From contig DATLXN010000034.1 of NCBI GenBank assembly GCA_035575715.1, positions 62,001-126,000 of the forward strand: a stretch of DNA of 64,000 nucleotides, written 5' to 3'. The translations under genes were made by a program, and so were the position numbers. Each line of letters begins with the position of its first letter. Position 1 is the first letter of the stretch. Positions 25,689-34,313 of the stretch are shown in pieces. The notes under the pieces were generated by a model. That model saw only the letters and a list, made by a program, of their open reading frames with translations, did not search any database and was not told the origin of the DNA. Source of the DNA: JACCSI01 sp035575715 (GTDB taxonomy: Bacteria > Acidobacteriota > Vicinamibacteria > Vicinamibacterales > UBA2999).

Positions 25689-26414
25689 CGTTGAGCCCAC
25701 GTACCCTTTCCAGAGCAAATAGGAGGCCGTTGTCGTGCCGCACGCGATCAGACCGCCAAAAATGCAGGCGATGCCTACCAGGATTTCGAATTGATAAAGC
25801 TGGCCATTTAGTTCATCGCAGAGTTGCTCGGCCTTGGTCTGGCGCGCTGGTCGGAACGGCTCAAGGTCAGATGCGACGGCGTGCAGTGTCGCCGCGTGGC
25901 GCCGCCAAGTCGCGGTCACGCCTCGGGCCAGCAGATCGTCGAGTGCCTTCTCCTTCATGGCGACATCGAGCGGAAGTTGTCGCGCGAAGCGGTCCGTGAC
26001 GTTCACCCGTATCCCTTGCCGCGCCAGTTCCTTGACGTACGCCGAGGTGAGGCTCGCGAGGTCCGGGCGCTCTAGGATGAGCGCCTGTCGGCCCTGTGTC
26101 CTGACGACGCTGCGAAGCCTGTCACCGAATAGCGTGTCATACCCCTCCTTGGCGCCATACGCCGCGAGCATCCGCAGCGCGTCGGCGTGACGCCGCGCGG
26201 CAGCGGCCGGCGCCCGTTCCATGTCGTTCAGACTGGCGAACAGTTGGCGGTTAATTTCGTCGAGGACAGGTTCGGCGCCGCCCGCGATGGCGGCTGGCTT
26301 CTGCGCGGTGAGCTCTTGCCCATGAAGCAGCAGCGCCAGACCCGAGAGTGTGCCTGCCATGAATTGACGACGTGGGACGACCGACGACCGAGAAGGGTGC
26401 GTGTGACTCTGCAT
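25674..26414 (-). CDS. Tat-type exported protein of unknown function with C-terminal membrane segment
   Basis: 246 residues from ATG 26414, with GGAGAGAG 6 nt upstream. The N-terminus PRRQFMAGTLSGLALLLHG has the twin-arginine pattern (RRxFM) and a hydrophobic stretch, suggesting Tat export. The middle is helical (residues ~60-200) with no motif I recognise. The C-terminus has a membrane helix (ILVGIACIFGGLIACGTTTASYLLWKG, two cysteines) and ends YNCW. The in-frame extension to 26525 is rejected, as it lacks a ribosome site. Function is unknown. Confidence 0.7.
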   Translation of the reverse strand: MQSHTHPSRSSVVPRRQFMAGTLSGLALLLHGQELTAQKPAAIAGGAEPVLDEINRQLFASLNDMERAPAAAARRHADALRMLAAYGAKEGYDTLFGDRLRSVVRTQGRQALILERPDLASLTSAYVKELARQGIRVNVTDRFARQLPLDVAMKEKALDDLLARGVTATWRRHAATLHAVASDLEPFRPARQTKAEQLCDELNGQLYQFEILVGIACIFGGLIACGTTTASYLLWKGYVGSTYNCW

Positions 26415-26578
26415 GATTTGCTCTCTCCGCTTCGCTCGTGGAGCAAGACGGAGGCCGACGAGGGCTTCCATCTCGCGCGGACTAAGCAACGCCGGAAACC
26501 CGCTGGAATGCTGCGCAAAACGCAACGACGAGCCGCCGATCCGAATTCTTGTGCGAGTCTCCGTCGCGGACCGAGTGT

Positions 26579-26623
26579 GAGTAGTGGCTACCCATTACCC
26601 GTGCCTGCGAGTAGTGGCTACTC
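26579..26623. repeat. Pair of GAGTAGTGGCTAC repeats, one palindromic
   Basis: GAGTAGTGGCTACCC (26579-26593) and GAGTAGTGGCTACTC (26609-26623) repeat 15 bp apart. The second is a perfect palindrome (GAGTAG-TGG-CTACTC). They lie in a 279-bp gap upstream of the Tat-type gene and downstream of lpdA. The rest of that gap shows no gene. Confidence 0.55.
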
Positions 26624-26693
26624 ATGCGTCGGCGCGTCAATCAGCGGTGAAGACGGATGCCTTCGAGTGCAGCCGATCCAACGCAGAGCGGTC

Positions 26694-28103
26694 CTACTTC
26701 CGTTTCGGCTTGAAGACGTGCGTGGCGGTGCCGAAGAACTGCTCCGCCGACTCCATCACCGTCTCAGACAGCGTCGGGTGCGGGTGGATGGTCATCTTGA
26801 CGTCCGACGCAGTCGCTCCCATTTCGATCGCCAGCACCCCTTCGGCGATCAATTCGCCGGCGCCAGAGCCGACGATCCCGACGCCGAGGATGCGCTCGGT
26901 CTCAGGATCGACGAGGAGCTTGGTCATCCCGTCGACGCGATCGATCGAGATGGCGCGGCCGGAGGCGCCCCACGGAAAACGCGCGATGTCGACTTTGCGG
27001 CCTTCCTTTTCGGCCTGCGTTTCAGTCAGGCCGGCCCACGCGATTTCAGGATCGGTGAACACCACCGCCGGGATCGCCAGCGGTTCGAAGATCGCCTTGT
27101 GTCCGGCAATCGCCTCGACCGCGACCCGCGCTTCGTGCGACGCCTTGTGCGCCAGCATTGGTTCGCCGGCGACATCGCCGATCGCGAAAATCGTCGGTTC
27201 GTCCGTGCGGCGCTGGAAATCGGTTTGGATGAAGCCGCGGTCGGTCACCTGCACCTTGGTTTTCTCGAGACCCGGGATCCGAGCATTGGGCCGTCGCCCG
27301 ATCGACACCAACACATAATCGTAGGTCGCTTCCGACGGCACGCCCTCGCCTTCGAGTGTCACGGTCACCGAGTTCGCCGTTGCCTTCATCGACTGCACTT
27401 TCGTCGAGAGCATCACGCGCTGGAAGGTTTTTTCGACCCGTTGCGCGAGCACGCGGACCAGGTCGCGGTCGGCGCCGGGCAACAAGCCGTCGGTCATTTC
27501 GACGACCGACACCTTGGTGCCCAGCGCGGCATAGACCGAGCCGAGTTCGAGGCCGATATATCCGCCGCCGATCACCAACATCGAGGCAGGGATTTCCGGT
27601 AGATCGAGCGCGCCAGTCGAATCGAGCACGCGCGGGCTATCGCTGGTGAATGCCGGAATGCGCGTCGGCTCGGATCCGGTCGCGATAATCACGTGATCGA
27701 TTTCAACCATCTGCTCGCCGCCGGCGACCAGCGCGACCTGTAACTTCTGCGGGTCGACAATCGTGGCACGGCCCTGGAGGTAGGTAATCTTGCGTAGCTT
27801 GGCGACCTGCCCCGTGCCGCTGGTCAGCTTCTCGACAACCTGGTCCTTGTAACCACGCAGGCGCTTGACGTCGATCCGGGGTTTGCCAAAGTCAATGCCC
27901 CACGCGCTCGCGTGCGTGGCCTCCTCGAGCACCTTGGCCACGTGCAACAGCGCTTTGGACGGGATACAGCCGCGATACAGGCACACGCCACCAGGGTTTT
28001 TTTCCGGATCGATCAGGGTGACCTGCATGCCGAGGTCGGCCGCGTAAAAGGCCGCGGCGTAACCGCCAGGTCCGGCGCCAATGACTGCGATTCGTATATT
28101 CAT
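26694..28103 (-). CDS. lpdA: Dihydrolipoyl dehydrogenase (E3)
   Basis: 469-residue FAD flavoprotein reoxidising dihydrolipoyl groups with NAD+. It has the FAD-binding GAGPGG near the start, the redox disulfide C41-x4-C46 in GGVCLYRGCIPSK, the NAD-binding GGGYIGLELGSVYAALG, and the catalytic His-Glu pair in HPHPTLSE near the C-terminus. It is last in aceE-aceF-lpdA order on the minus strand, separated from aceF by a 98-bp inverted repeat. It may serve other 2-oxo acid dehydrogenases or the glycine cleavage system as well. Confidence 0.95.
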   Translation of the reverse strand: MNIRIAVIGAGPGGYAAAFYAADLGMQVTLIDPEKNPGGVCLYRGCIPSKALLHVAKVLEEATHASAWGIDFGKPRIDVKRLRGYKDQVVEKLTSGTGQVAKLRKITYLQGRATIVDPQKLQVALVAGGEQMVEIDHVIIATGSEPTRIPAFTSDSPRVLDSTGALDLPEIPASMLVIGGGYIGLELGSVYAALGTKVSVVEMTDGLLPGADRDLVRVLAQRVEKTFQRVMLSTKVQSMKATANSVTVTLEGEGVPSEATYDYVLVSIGRRPNARIPGLEKTKVQVTDRGFIQTDFQRRTDEPTIFAIGDVAGEPMLAHKASHEARVAVEAIAGHKAIFEPLAIPAVVFTDPEIAWAGLTETQAEKEGRKVDIARFPWGASGRAISIDRVDGMTKLLVDPETERILGVGIVGSGAGELIAEGVLAIEMGATASDVKMTIHPHPTLSETVMESAEQFFGTATHVFKPKRK

Positions 28104-28105
28104 GA

Positions 28106-28201
28106 AAAGGCCTCAGGCCTCAGGCCCCAGGCCCCAAATGCGCCCACGGCCGGACATTGACCGGCACCGCTGGAGCCTGGGCCCTGGCCCCTGGGCCCTG
28201 G
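28106..28201. repeat. Inverted GGCCTCAGGCC / GGGCCCTGG repeat between aceF and lpdA
   Basis: The left block has repeated CCTCAGGC and CCCAGGCC units (28106-28136), the right block GGAGCCTGGGCCCTGGCCCCTGGGCCCTGG in two steps (28170-28201). The blocks are complementary as imperfect inverted repeats around a ~34-bp centre. This fills nearly the whole gap between the aceF stop and the lpdA start. No gene lies in it; it could form a stem in the transcript. Confidence 0.65.
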
Positions 28202-29647
28202 TTATCCGCGCAGCATTACCGTGAAGGGTTGCTCGATCGCGTCCACGATCCAGCGCAGGAAGCGAATGGCGTCGGCGCCATCGATCACACGGTGGTCGTA
28301 GCTGAGCGATAGCGGCAGCATTTGGCGCGGTTGGATCTCGCCGTTCTTGAACACGGCTTCGACCGACCCGCGCGAGATCCCGAGAATGGCCACTTCCGGC
28401 CAGTTGATGATCGGCGTGAATGAGGTCCCGCCAATGCCGCCCAGATTGGTAATCGACATCGACCCGCCGGACATCTCGTCGAGGGACAACTTGCGGGCCT
28501 TGGCCTTCTCCGCCAGCCGCTGAATCTCGACCGCGATCTCGACGATGTTCTTTTGATCGGCGTTGCGGACGACCGGCACCAGCAACCCGTGTTCGGTATC
28601 GACGGCAATGCCGACGTGAATGTATTTCTTGTAGATGATCGATTCGCTCGCCGGATCGATCGATGAGTTGAATTGCGGAAACTTTTTCAGCGCCGTGGCG
28701 ATGATCTTGGTGACGATCGCCGTGACCGTGAGCTTGCCGCCCAGTTTCTCGACTTCAGCCGAGTACTTCGGACGAATTTCTTCGAGCACGGTCATGTCCG
28801 CCTTGTCGAACTGCGTGACATGGGGGATGACCGACCACGCGTGACTGAGGTGTTCGGCGGTCTTGCGGCGTACGCCGGACATCGCCTTGGGTTCGACGTC
28901 GCCCCACTTGCTGAAGTCCGGCAGCGGCGGACTGGCTATGCCGCCGCGCGACGGGGTGGGCGTCAACGCGCCACCGCCGAGGCTGCTCATGATCTGGCGG
29001 GCGAAGGCCTTCACGTCTTCTTCACTGATCCGGCCATTGCTGCCCGAGCCGGTGACCTGGCTGATATCCACCCCGATCTCGCGGGCGACACGGCGCACCG
29101 AGGGTGACGCGGGCGCCGCGGCAGTCGAGGGCACGGCTGGCGTCGGCGATGCCGCCGCCGGCGGTGGCGCCGACACATGGCGGTCGCGAATGTCGACGAC
29201 CGGGGCACGCTTACGCGCCTCGTCCTTGTCCGTCTCCCCCGTCTCCCCCTCGTTCCTTTCGTCAGCCGCCTTGTTATCAGCGGCCGGGGCGGCCTCCTGT
29301 TCGGCTTGTTCCTGCTGTTCGGTCGGGGCTGACGCGCCGCCCTTGTCCGGCGTCGGTTCCTTACCGCTGTCCTTCTTGCCAGCCGCGTCCTTCGCGGCTG
29401 CGCCGGCGCCGTTGCCGCCCTCGACAGTCAGCACCAGTTCGCCGGGCTTGATCTTGTCACCGACCTTGACCCGGATCTCTTTGACCGTACCCTCCACGCT
29501 CGAGGGCACTTCCAGGGTCGCCTTGTCGGTTTCGAGTTCGACGACGGCCTGGTCGATCTTAATCTGGTCGCCGGGCTTGACCAGGATGCGAAGCACGTCA
29601 CCTTGGGCGATGCCGTCGCCCAAATTCGGAAGGTTGAAATCGGCCAT
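28202..29647 (-). CDS. aceF: Dihydrolipoyl acetyltransferase (E2) of pyruvate dehydrogenase
   Basis: 481 residues. One N-terminal lipoyl domain (1-75) has K42 in ETDKATLEVPSS as the lipoylated lysine. A long Ala/Pro/charged linker leads to the peripheral-subunit-binding domain (~180-215: SPSVRRVAREIGVDISQVTGSGSNGRISEEDVKAF). The catalytic domain ends in SLSYDHRVIDGADAIRF, whose DHRxxDG is the active-site signature. It is the acetyl-transfer core of the complex and the target of LipA (19193). A single lipoyl domain, rather than the three of E. coli AceF, is seen here. It is 30 bp downstream of aceE, one transcript. Confidence 0.93.
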   Translation of the reverse strand: MADFNLPNLGDGIAQGDVLRILVKPGDQIKIDQAVVELETDKATLEVPSSVEGTVKEIRVKVGDKIKPGELVLTVEGGNGAGAAAKDAAGKKDSGKEPTPDKGGASAPTEQQEQAEQEAAPAADNKAADERNEGETGETDKDEARKRAPVVDIRDRHVSAPPPAAASPTPAVPSTAAAPASPSVRRVAREIGVDISQVTGSGSNGRISEEDVKAFARQIMSSLGGGALTPTPSRGGIASPPLPDFSKWGDVEPKAMSGVRRKTAEHLSHAWSVIPHVTQFDKADMTVLEEIRPKYSAEVEKLGGKLTVTAIVTKIIATALKKFPQFNSSIDPASESIIYKKYIHVGIAVDTEHGLLVPVVRNADQKNIVEIAVEIQRLAEKAKARKLSLDEMSGGSMSITNLGGIGGTSFTPIINWPEVAILGISRGSVEAVFKNGEIQPRQMLPLSLSYDHRVIDGADAIRFLRWIVDAIEQPFTVMLRG

Positions 29648-29677
29648 TTAGCTCTCGGCTGTCGGCTGACAGCTTAT

Positions 29678-32356
29678 CTACGAGATCGCGGGATCTCGTT
29701 TTTCGGGATCGATTCCCAGATCTTTGATTGCCTGCGTCACGACGTCCGGCTCGATCTGCTTTTCCTGCAGGAGCGCGTACAGCGTGGCCAGCGTGATGAA
29801 GCGGGCGTCGACTTCAAAGAAATCGCGCAACGCGGTGCGTGTCTCGGATCGGCCGAACCCGTCGGTGCCAAGGGCCTGGAGGCGCTTGGGTAACCAGCGA
29901 TCGATCGAGTCGGGCAACAGATTGAGGTAGTCACTGGCGGCGACGAAGACGCCCTTGGCTTTCGCGGTCGCCTGGGTCACGTACGGCACGCGCGGCTTAT
30001 CGGCGGGATGCAGCCGATTCCAGCGCTCACAGGCGTGACCATCGCGGTAGAGATTGACGTAACTGGTCACGCTCCAGACGTCGGCGCCGACGCCATATTT
30101 CTCTTCGAGGATCTGCTGCGCCTCGATCGCCTGCAGCAGGATGGTCCCGCTGCCGAAAATCTGCGCCCGCAACTTCGCGTCCGGCTTGCTGGTCGGCTTG
30201 GCGACGTACATGCCTTTGAGAATGCCTTCGCGCGCGTCGTCCGGCATCGGCGGATGTTCATACTGCTCGTTCATCAGCGTCAGGTAATAAAAAATATTTT
30301 CCTGATCGCCGTACATCCGCTTGATCCCGTCTTCGATGATTACCGCCAGCTCGTAGGCAAAGGCCGGATCATAGGCCTGGCAGGTCGGCACCGGCGCGGC
30401 CAGCACGTGGCTGTTGCCGTCCTGGTGTTGCAATCCTTCGCCGTTGAGCGTGGTGCGGCCGGCCGTGCCGCCGAGGACGAAGCCGCGCATCCGCATGTCC
30501 GAGCCGGCCCAAATCAGGTCGCCGACGCGTTGAAAGCCAAACATCGAATAGAAGATGAAGAACGGGATGGTGTTGATGCCGTGGGTCGCGTACGCGGTGC
30601 CGGCGGCGATGAACGACGACATCGAACCGGCTTCGTTGATCCCCTCTTCAAGGATCTGACCGTCTTCGGCCTCCTTGTAATACAGCAGGGTGTCCTTGTC
30701 GACCGGCTCGTAGAGCTGCCCGCTATGTGCGTAAATGCCGACCTGGCGGAAGAGGGCTTCCATGCCAAACGTACGCGCTTCGTCCGGGACAATCGGTACG
30801 ACGAACTTGCCGATCGTTTCGTCGCGCAGCAGTTTGGACAGCATCCGCACGAACACCATCGTGGTGCTCGCCTTGCGCGCTTCGGTGCCGGTGTGGAACT
30901 CGCTGAACGTCTCGGCGAGATCCGGCCGGATCGCTTCCGACCGTACCTGGCGTTTCGGCACCGACCCGCCCAGTGCGGTGCGGCGCTCTTCGATGTAATT
31001 CGACTCGACGCTGTTTGGTGGCGGTCGATAGAACGGGGCTTTGGCGATTTCCTCGTCCGAGATCGGAATGCCAAAGCGCGTGCGGAACGCTTTGACTTCT
31101 TCGTCGTTGAGCTTTTTCTGCTGGTGCGTGACGTTCTTACCTTCACCGGCCTCACCGATGCCGTAGCCCTTGATCGTGCGCGCCAGGATCACCGTCGGGG
31201 CGCCTTTGGTCTCATGCGCGCGGCGGTAGGCGTTGTAGACCTTGGCCGGGTCGTGGCCGCCAAGGGTCAGCTTCTTGAGCTGTTCATCGGACAGATGCTT
31301 GACCATGTCGAGCAGCCGCGGGTCGGCACCCCAGAAGTTCTTGCGGACGTAGTCGCCGGTTTCAACGGCGTACTTCTGATATTCGCCGTCAACGATCTCG
31401 CCCATCCGGCGGACCAGCAGGCCTTCGGTGTCCTTGGCGAGCAGGTCGTCCCACTCGCTGCCCCACAGCACTTTGAGCACATTCCAACCAGCGCCACGGA
31501 AGATTGCTTCGAGCTCGGTGATGATCTGCCCGTTGCCGCGCACCGGGCCATCCAGGCGCTGCAGGTTGCAGTTGATCACGAAGACCAGGTTGTCGAGCCG
31601 CTCACGCGAGGCGAGCGTGATCGCGCCCAGCGATTCCGGTTCGTCGGTTTCGCCGTCACCAAGGAATGCCCACACCTTGGCGTCAGTAATCTTCTTCAGT
31701 CCGCGATCTTCGAGGTAACGATTGAAGCGCGCCTGGTAGATCGCCATGATCGGGCCCAGGCCCATCGAGACGGTCGGGAATTCCCAGAAGTCGGGCATCA
31801 ACCACGGATGCGGATACGACGACAAGCCGCCTTCCGGCTTCAGTTCGCGCCGGAAATTTTCCAGCTGCTGCGCGGTGATTCGTCCTTCGAGAAAAGCGCG
31901 CGCATAGATCCCGGGCGAGGCGTGACCCTGAAAAAAGATCATGTCGCCTTCGAGGCCCGTGTCGCGGCCGCGGAAGAAGTGATTGAAACCCACTTCGTAG
32001 AGCGTGGCCGCCGAGGCAAACGTCGAAATGTGGCCGCCAATGCCGTCTTCGATGCGGTTGGCTTTGACCACCATCGCCATGGCATTCCAGCGGACGATGC
32101 TCTTGATCCGACGCTCGATTTCTCGGCTGCCCGGATACGGCACTTCCTCGCTGCTATGAATGGTGTTGATGTAAGGCGTGTTGGCGGTAAACGGCAGCTT
32201 GACGCCGCTCTTGGTGGCGTGGATGCCAAGTTCGCGCAGGAGACGACCGACTCGCGCGGGACCACCGTGCTGAAGCACGTAGTCAAGCGATTCGAGCCAT
32301 TCGCGGGTCTCGATCGCCTCCAGGTCGCGAGCATCGGTGGGAGCGGAATTCCTCAT
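29678..32356 (-). CDS. aceE: Pyruvate dehydrogenase E1, homodimeric type
   Basis: 892 residues, close to E. coli AceE (887), the ThDP-dependent decarboxylase of the complex. Family segments include the GHISTFASAATLYEVGFNHFFRG region and the ThDP-binding FLGDGETDEPESLGAITLASRERLDNLVFVINCNLQRLDGPVRGN; the C-terminal half carries HQDGNSHVLA and VWSVTSYVNLYRDG. The start is ATG 32356, since the in-frame upstream run is Gly/Arg-rich repeat DNA (32398-32524) and not protein. AGGAAGG precedes it. It is first of aceE-aceF-lpdA, below a palindromic repeat block that forms its 5' leader. Confidence 0.95.
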   Translation of the reverse strand: MRNSAPTDARDLEAIETREWLESLDYVLQHGGPARVGRLLRELGIHATKSGVKLPFTANTPYINTIHSSEEVPYPGSREIERRIKSIVRWNAMAMVVKANRIEDGIGGHISTFASAATLYEVGFNHFFRGRDTGLEGDMIFFQGHASPGIYARAFLEGRITAQQLENFRRELKPEGGLSSYPHPWLMPDFWEFPTVSMGLGPIMAIYQARFNRYLEDRGLKKITDAKVWAFLGDGETDEPESLGAITLASRERLDNLVFVINCNLQRLDGPVRGNGQIITELEAIFRGAGWNVLKVLWGSEWDDLLAKDTEGLLVRRMGEIVDGEYQKYAVETGDYVRKNFWGADPRLLDMVKHLSDEQLKKLTLGGHDPAKVYNAYRRAHETKGAPTVILARTIKGYGIGEAGEGKNVTHQQKKLNDEEVKAFRTRFGIPISDEEIAKAPFYRPPPNSVESNYIEERRTALGGSVPKRQVRSEAIRPDLAETFSEFHTGTEARKASTTMVFVRMLSKLLRDETIGKFVVPIVPDEARTFGMEALFRQVGIYAHSGQLYEPVDKDTLLYYKEAEDGQILEEGINEAGSMSSFIAAGTAYATHGINTIPFFIFYSMFGFQRVGDLIWAGSDMRMRGFVLGGTAGRTTLNGEGLQHQDGNSHVLAAPVPTCQAYDPAFAYELAVIIEDGIKRMYGDQENIFYYLTLMNEQYEHPPMPDDAREGILKGMYVAKPTSKPDAKLRAQIFGSGTILLQAIEAQQILEEKYGVGADVWSVTSYVNLYRDGHACERWNRLHPADKPRVPYVTQATAKAKGVFVAASDYLNLLPDSIDRWLPKRLQALGTDGFGRSETRTALRDFFEVDARFITLATLYALLQEKQIEPDVVTQAIKDLGIDPEKRDPAIS

Positions 32357-32397
32357 AACCTTCCTATTGTACCCTCGCTGGCGGAGGGCAGTTCGGG

Positions 32398-32538
32398 CGC
32401 GGTGGGACCCCTCGTGGTGGGACCACTTCGTGGTGGGACCGCTTCCGCGGTGGGACGCCCTCCCACGAGTGCAGCTAGTGGTCCCACCGGCGCAGCCGGT
32501 CCCACCGGCGTGAGCCGGTCCCACCGGCGGAGCCGGTC
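32398..32538. repeat. Inverted GGTGGGACC / GGTCCCACC repeat upstream of aceE
   Basis: The left half has about four GGTGGGACC units (from 32401), the right half about four GGTCCCACC units up to 32535, together an imperfect ~140-bp inverted repeat. The right half repeats CCGGCG-x-AGCCGGTCCCA, a 20-21 bp unit that is also a hairpin on its own. It fills the gap between aceE and the dehydratase gene and would lie in the aceE leader or just before it. It has no start-codon context of its own and looks non-coding. Confidence 0.72.
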
Positions 32539-33495
32539 CTACTGAAGAATCGAGCGCAACTTTGCCGCATCGAGATTACCTCCCGACATCACCGCGACGA
32601 CGCGTTGACCGTCGAGGTCGCGTTTGAGCTTCTGTGCAGCCGCGAGCGACGCTGCGCCAGCCCCTTCGGCGAGGTTATGCGTCGCACGCAATGCCAGGCG
32701 AACGCCCTCTGCGAGCTCGTCCTCACTCAACGTGACGATATCGTCGAGCTCGTCCTGCAGGATGCTGAACGGGAGATCGAACGTCACCCGCGTGGCCATG
32801 CCTTCGGCAAACGTGGCACAGCTCTCGCCGACGATGCGCGTGCGGCTGCGCCACGATCGCGCAAACGCGTCGGCGTTTTGCGCCTGGACCCCGATCACTT
32901 GCGTCTCCGCGCCGAGGGTCGAGCGCACGAGACAATTGCCGCACGCCCCGCTGCCGCCGCCGAGTGGGACCAGGATCACATCCACCGTCGGCAACTGTTC
33001 AAAGATTTCCAGCGCGTAGGTGCCGACACCAGCCAGCAGCAGCGGTTCGTCGGCCGAATGCACATACCGCGCGCCGGCGGCGGTGGCTCGCCGTTCACAC
33101 TCCTCGCGGGCATCGTCGAAGTCGCCGCCGTGCGCAACGACCGTCGCACCAAACGCGCGCATCGCCGCGTTCTTGTCCGGGTTGTTGCCTTCGGGGACGA
33201 AGACGGTGCAGGCGATCGCTTCGAGTTGACAGGCCATCGCGATCGATTGGCCATGATTGCCGGTGCTCGCCGTGAACACGCCGCGACCGCGCGACTCGGT
33301 GGACAGCGAGCGCACCAGATTCAGGCCGCCCCGGATCTTGAACGCGCTCGTCGGGTTGTGGTTCTCATGCTTGACCCACAGGTCGAGGCCGGTTTCCTCG
33401 CGCAGGAGCGGATGCTGCAGGAGCGGCGTCGGACGAATCACATCAGCGATCCGCGTGCGGGCGGCATAAATATCGGCGAGTGTCGGTGCAGTCAT
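32539..33495 (-). CDS. PLP-dependent threonine/serine dehydratase-like enzyme
   Basis: 318 residues from ATG 33495. The PLP lysine is K53 in NPTSAFKIRGG; the glycine-rich phosphate-binding loop is PLGGGSGACGN, and SGGNLD occurs near the C-terminus. The family deaminates L-threonine or L-serine to the 2-oxo acid. There is no C-terminal ACT domain, so it resembles the catabolic type more than biosynthetic IlvA. Related enzymes act on threo-3-hydroxyaspartate, so the substrate is not certain. The start overlaps the stop of the GDPD gene by 4 bp. The in-frame upstream extension is antisense to that gene and is dropped. Confidence 0.88.
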   Translation of the reverse strand: MTAPTLADIYAARTRIADVIRPTPLLQHPLLREETGLDLWVKHENHNPTSAFKIRGGLNLVRSLSTESRGRGVFTASTGNHGQSIAMACQLEAIACTVFVPEGNNPDKNAAMRAFGATVVAHGGDFDDAREECERRATAAGARYVHSADEPLLLAGVGTYALEIFEQLPTVDVILVPLGGGSGACGNCLVRSTLGAETQVIGVQAQNADAFARSWRSRTRIVGESCATFAEGMATRVTFDLPFSILQDELDDIVTLSEDELAEGVRLALRATHNLAEGAGAASLAAAQKLKRDLDGQRVVAVMSGGNLDAAKLRSILQ

Positions 33496-34313
33496 AACTG
33501 GTTTCTCAATGCGATCGCGACATCGGGACGATCGGTGATCACGCCGTCGACACCAAGCGCGAACAGGCGCGTGATGTCGTCTGGCGCATCGACGACCCAC
33601 ACGTCAACACGGCTCCCGTCGCGGTGCGCTTGTCGAAGAAAGGCACGGGTCACCACTGGCAGTCGACCGGCACGCTGAGGGACTTGGAATGCGCAGTACG
33701 GGCGGTGGCGGGCCAGCGGCCAGTGGGTCCACGAGCGATAGAGCGTCCACCGTGCTTCATCCTCCGAGGCGCTGGTCGCGATCTCGGGCGCTTCGCTGCG
33801 GATCACCCCGAGGGCACGCCGATGAAACGAGCCGACGCACACCCGTTCGACGGCGGCCGCCTCGCGAACCAATCGCGCGACCGCGCGGGCCAGTGCCGGG
33901 TCGTCGTGCTTCATCTCGACGATGACGCGACGGTCGCCGCACGCGTCAAGGACCTCGTCGAGGCGCGGCACGCCGATGCCGCGGCCACGAAATGGATAGC
34001 CATCGACTTCACCAAATCGATAGCCAGCGTCGACGGTCGCGAGTTCCGCGGAGGTGCGCGCCGACACCGGCCCGGCTGCGTCGGTGGTGCGCTCGAGCGT
34101 TTTGTCGTGGATCACGACTGGCACCCCATCACTCGCCAGGTGCACGTCGCACTCAATGCCGTCGCTGCCCAGCGCGAGGCCGTTGGTAAACGCCGCCATG
34201 GTGTTTTCCGGCGCGAGTTTCGCGCCGCCACGATGCGCGAAGACCAGGCGGTCGCGCGTGGCGAAGGGGTGCGGCACGCTCACGGTGAGGTCGGTAGACA
34301 ATAATAGGGTCAT
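33492..34313 (-). CDS. Glycerophosphodiester phosphodiesterase
   Basis: 273 residues from ATG 34313, with the GDPD catalytic parts. HRGGAKLAPENT (catalytic His, Arg and the Glu-Asn pair), DGIECDVHLASDG (metal-binding Glu and Asp) and VVIHDKTLERTT (second catalytic His) are all present; DVWVVDAPDDITRLFALGVDGVITDRP closes the TIM barrel. The enzyme hydrolyses glycerophosphodiesters from phospholipid turnover to glycerol-3-phosphate and alcohol. It is coupled to the dehydratase gene (ATGA overlap). Its ATG overlaps the ATG of the opposite-strand AAA+ gene in the tetramer CATG. Confidence 0.92.
   Translation of the reverse strand: MTLLLSTDLTVSVPHPFATRDRLVFAHRGGAKLAPENTMAAFTNGLALGSDGIECDVHLASDGVPVVIHDKTLERTTDAAGPVSARTSAELATVDAGYRFGEVDGYPFRGRGIGVPRLDEVLDACGDRRVIVEMKHDDPALARAVARLVREAAAVERVCVGSFHRRALGVIRSEAPEIATSASEDEARWTLYRSWTHWPLARHRPYCAFQVPQRAGRLPVVTRAFLRQAHRDGSRVDVWVVDAPDDITRLFALGVDGVITDRPDVAIALRNQL

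Noticed and set aside
30008..32545. 845-residue open frame on the plus strand opposite aceE
   Set aside because: Antisense shadow of aceE; the composition is Arg/Gly/Asp/Val-rich and no family is recognisable.
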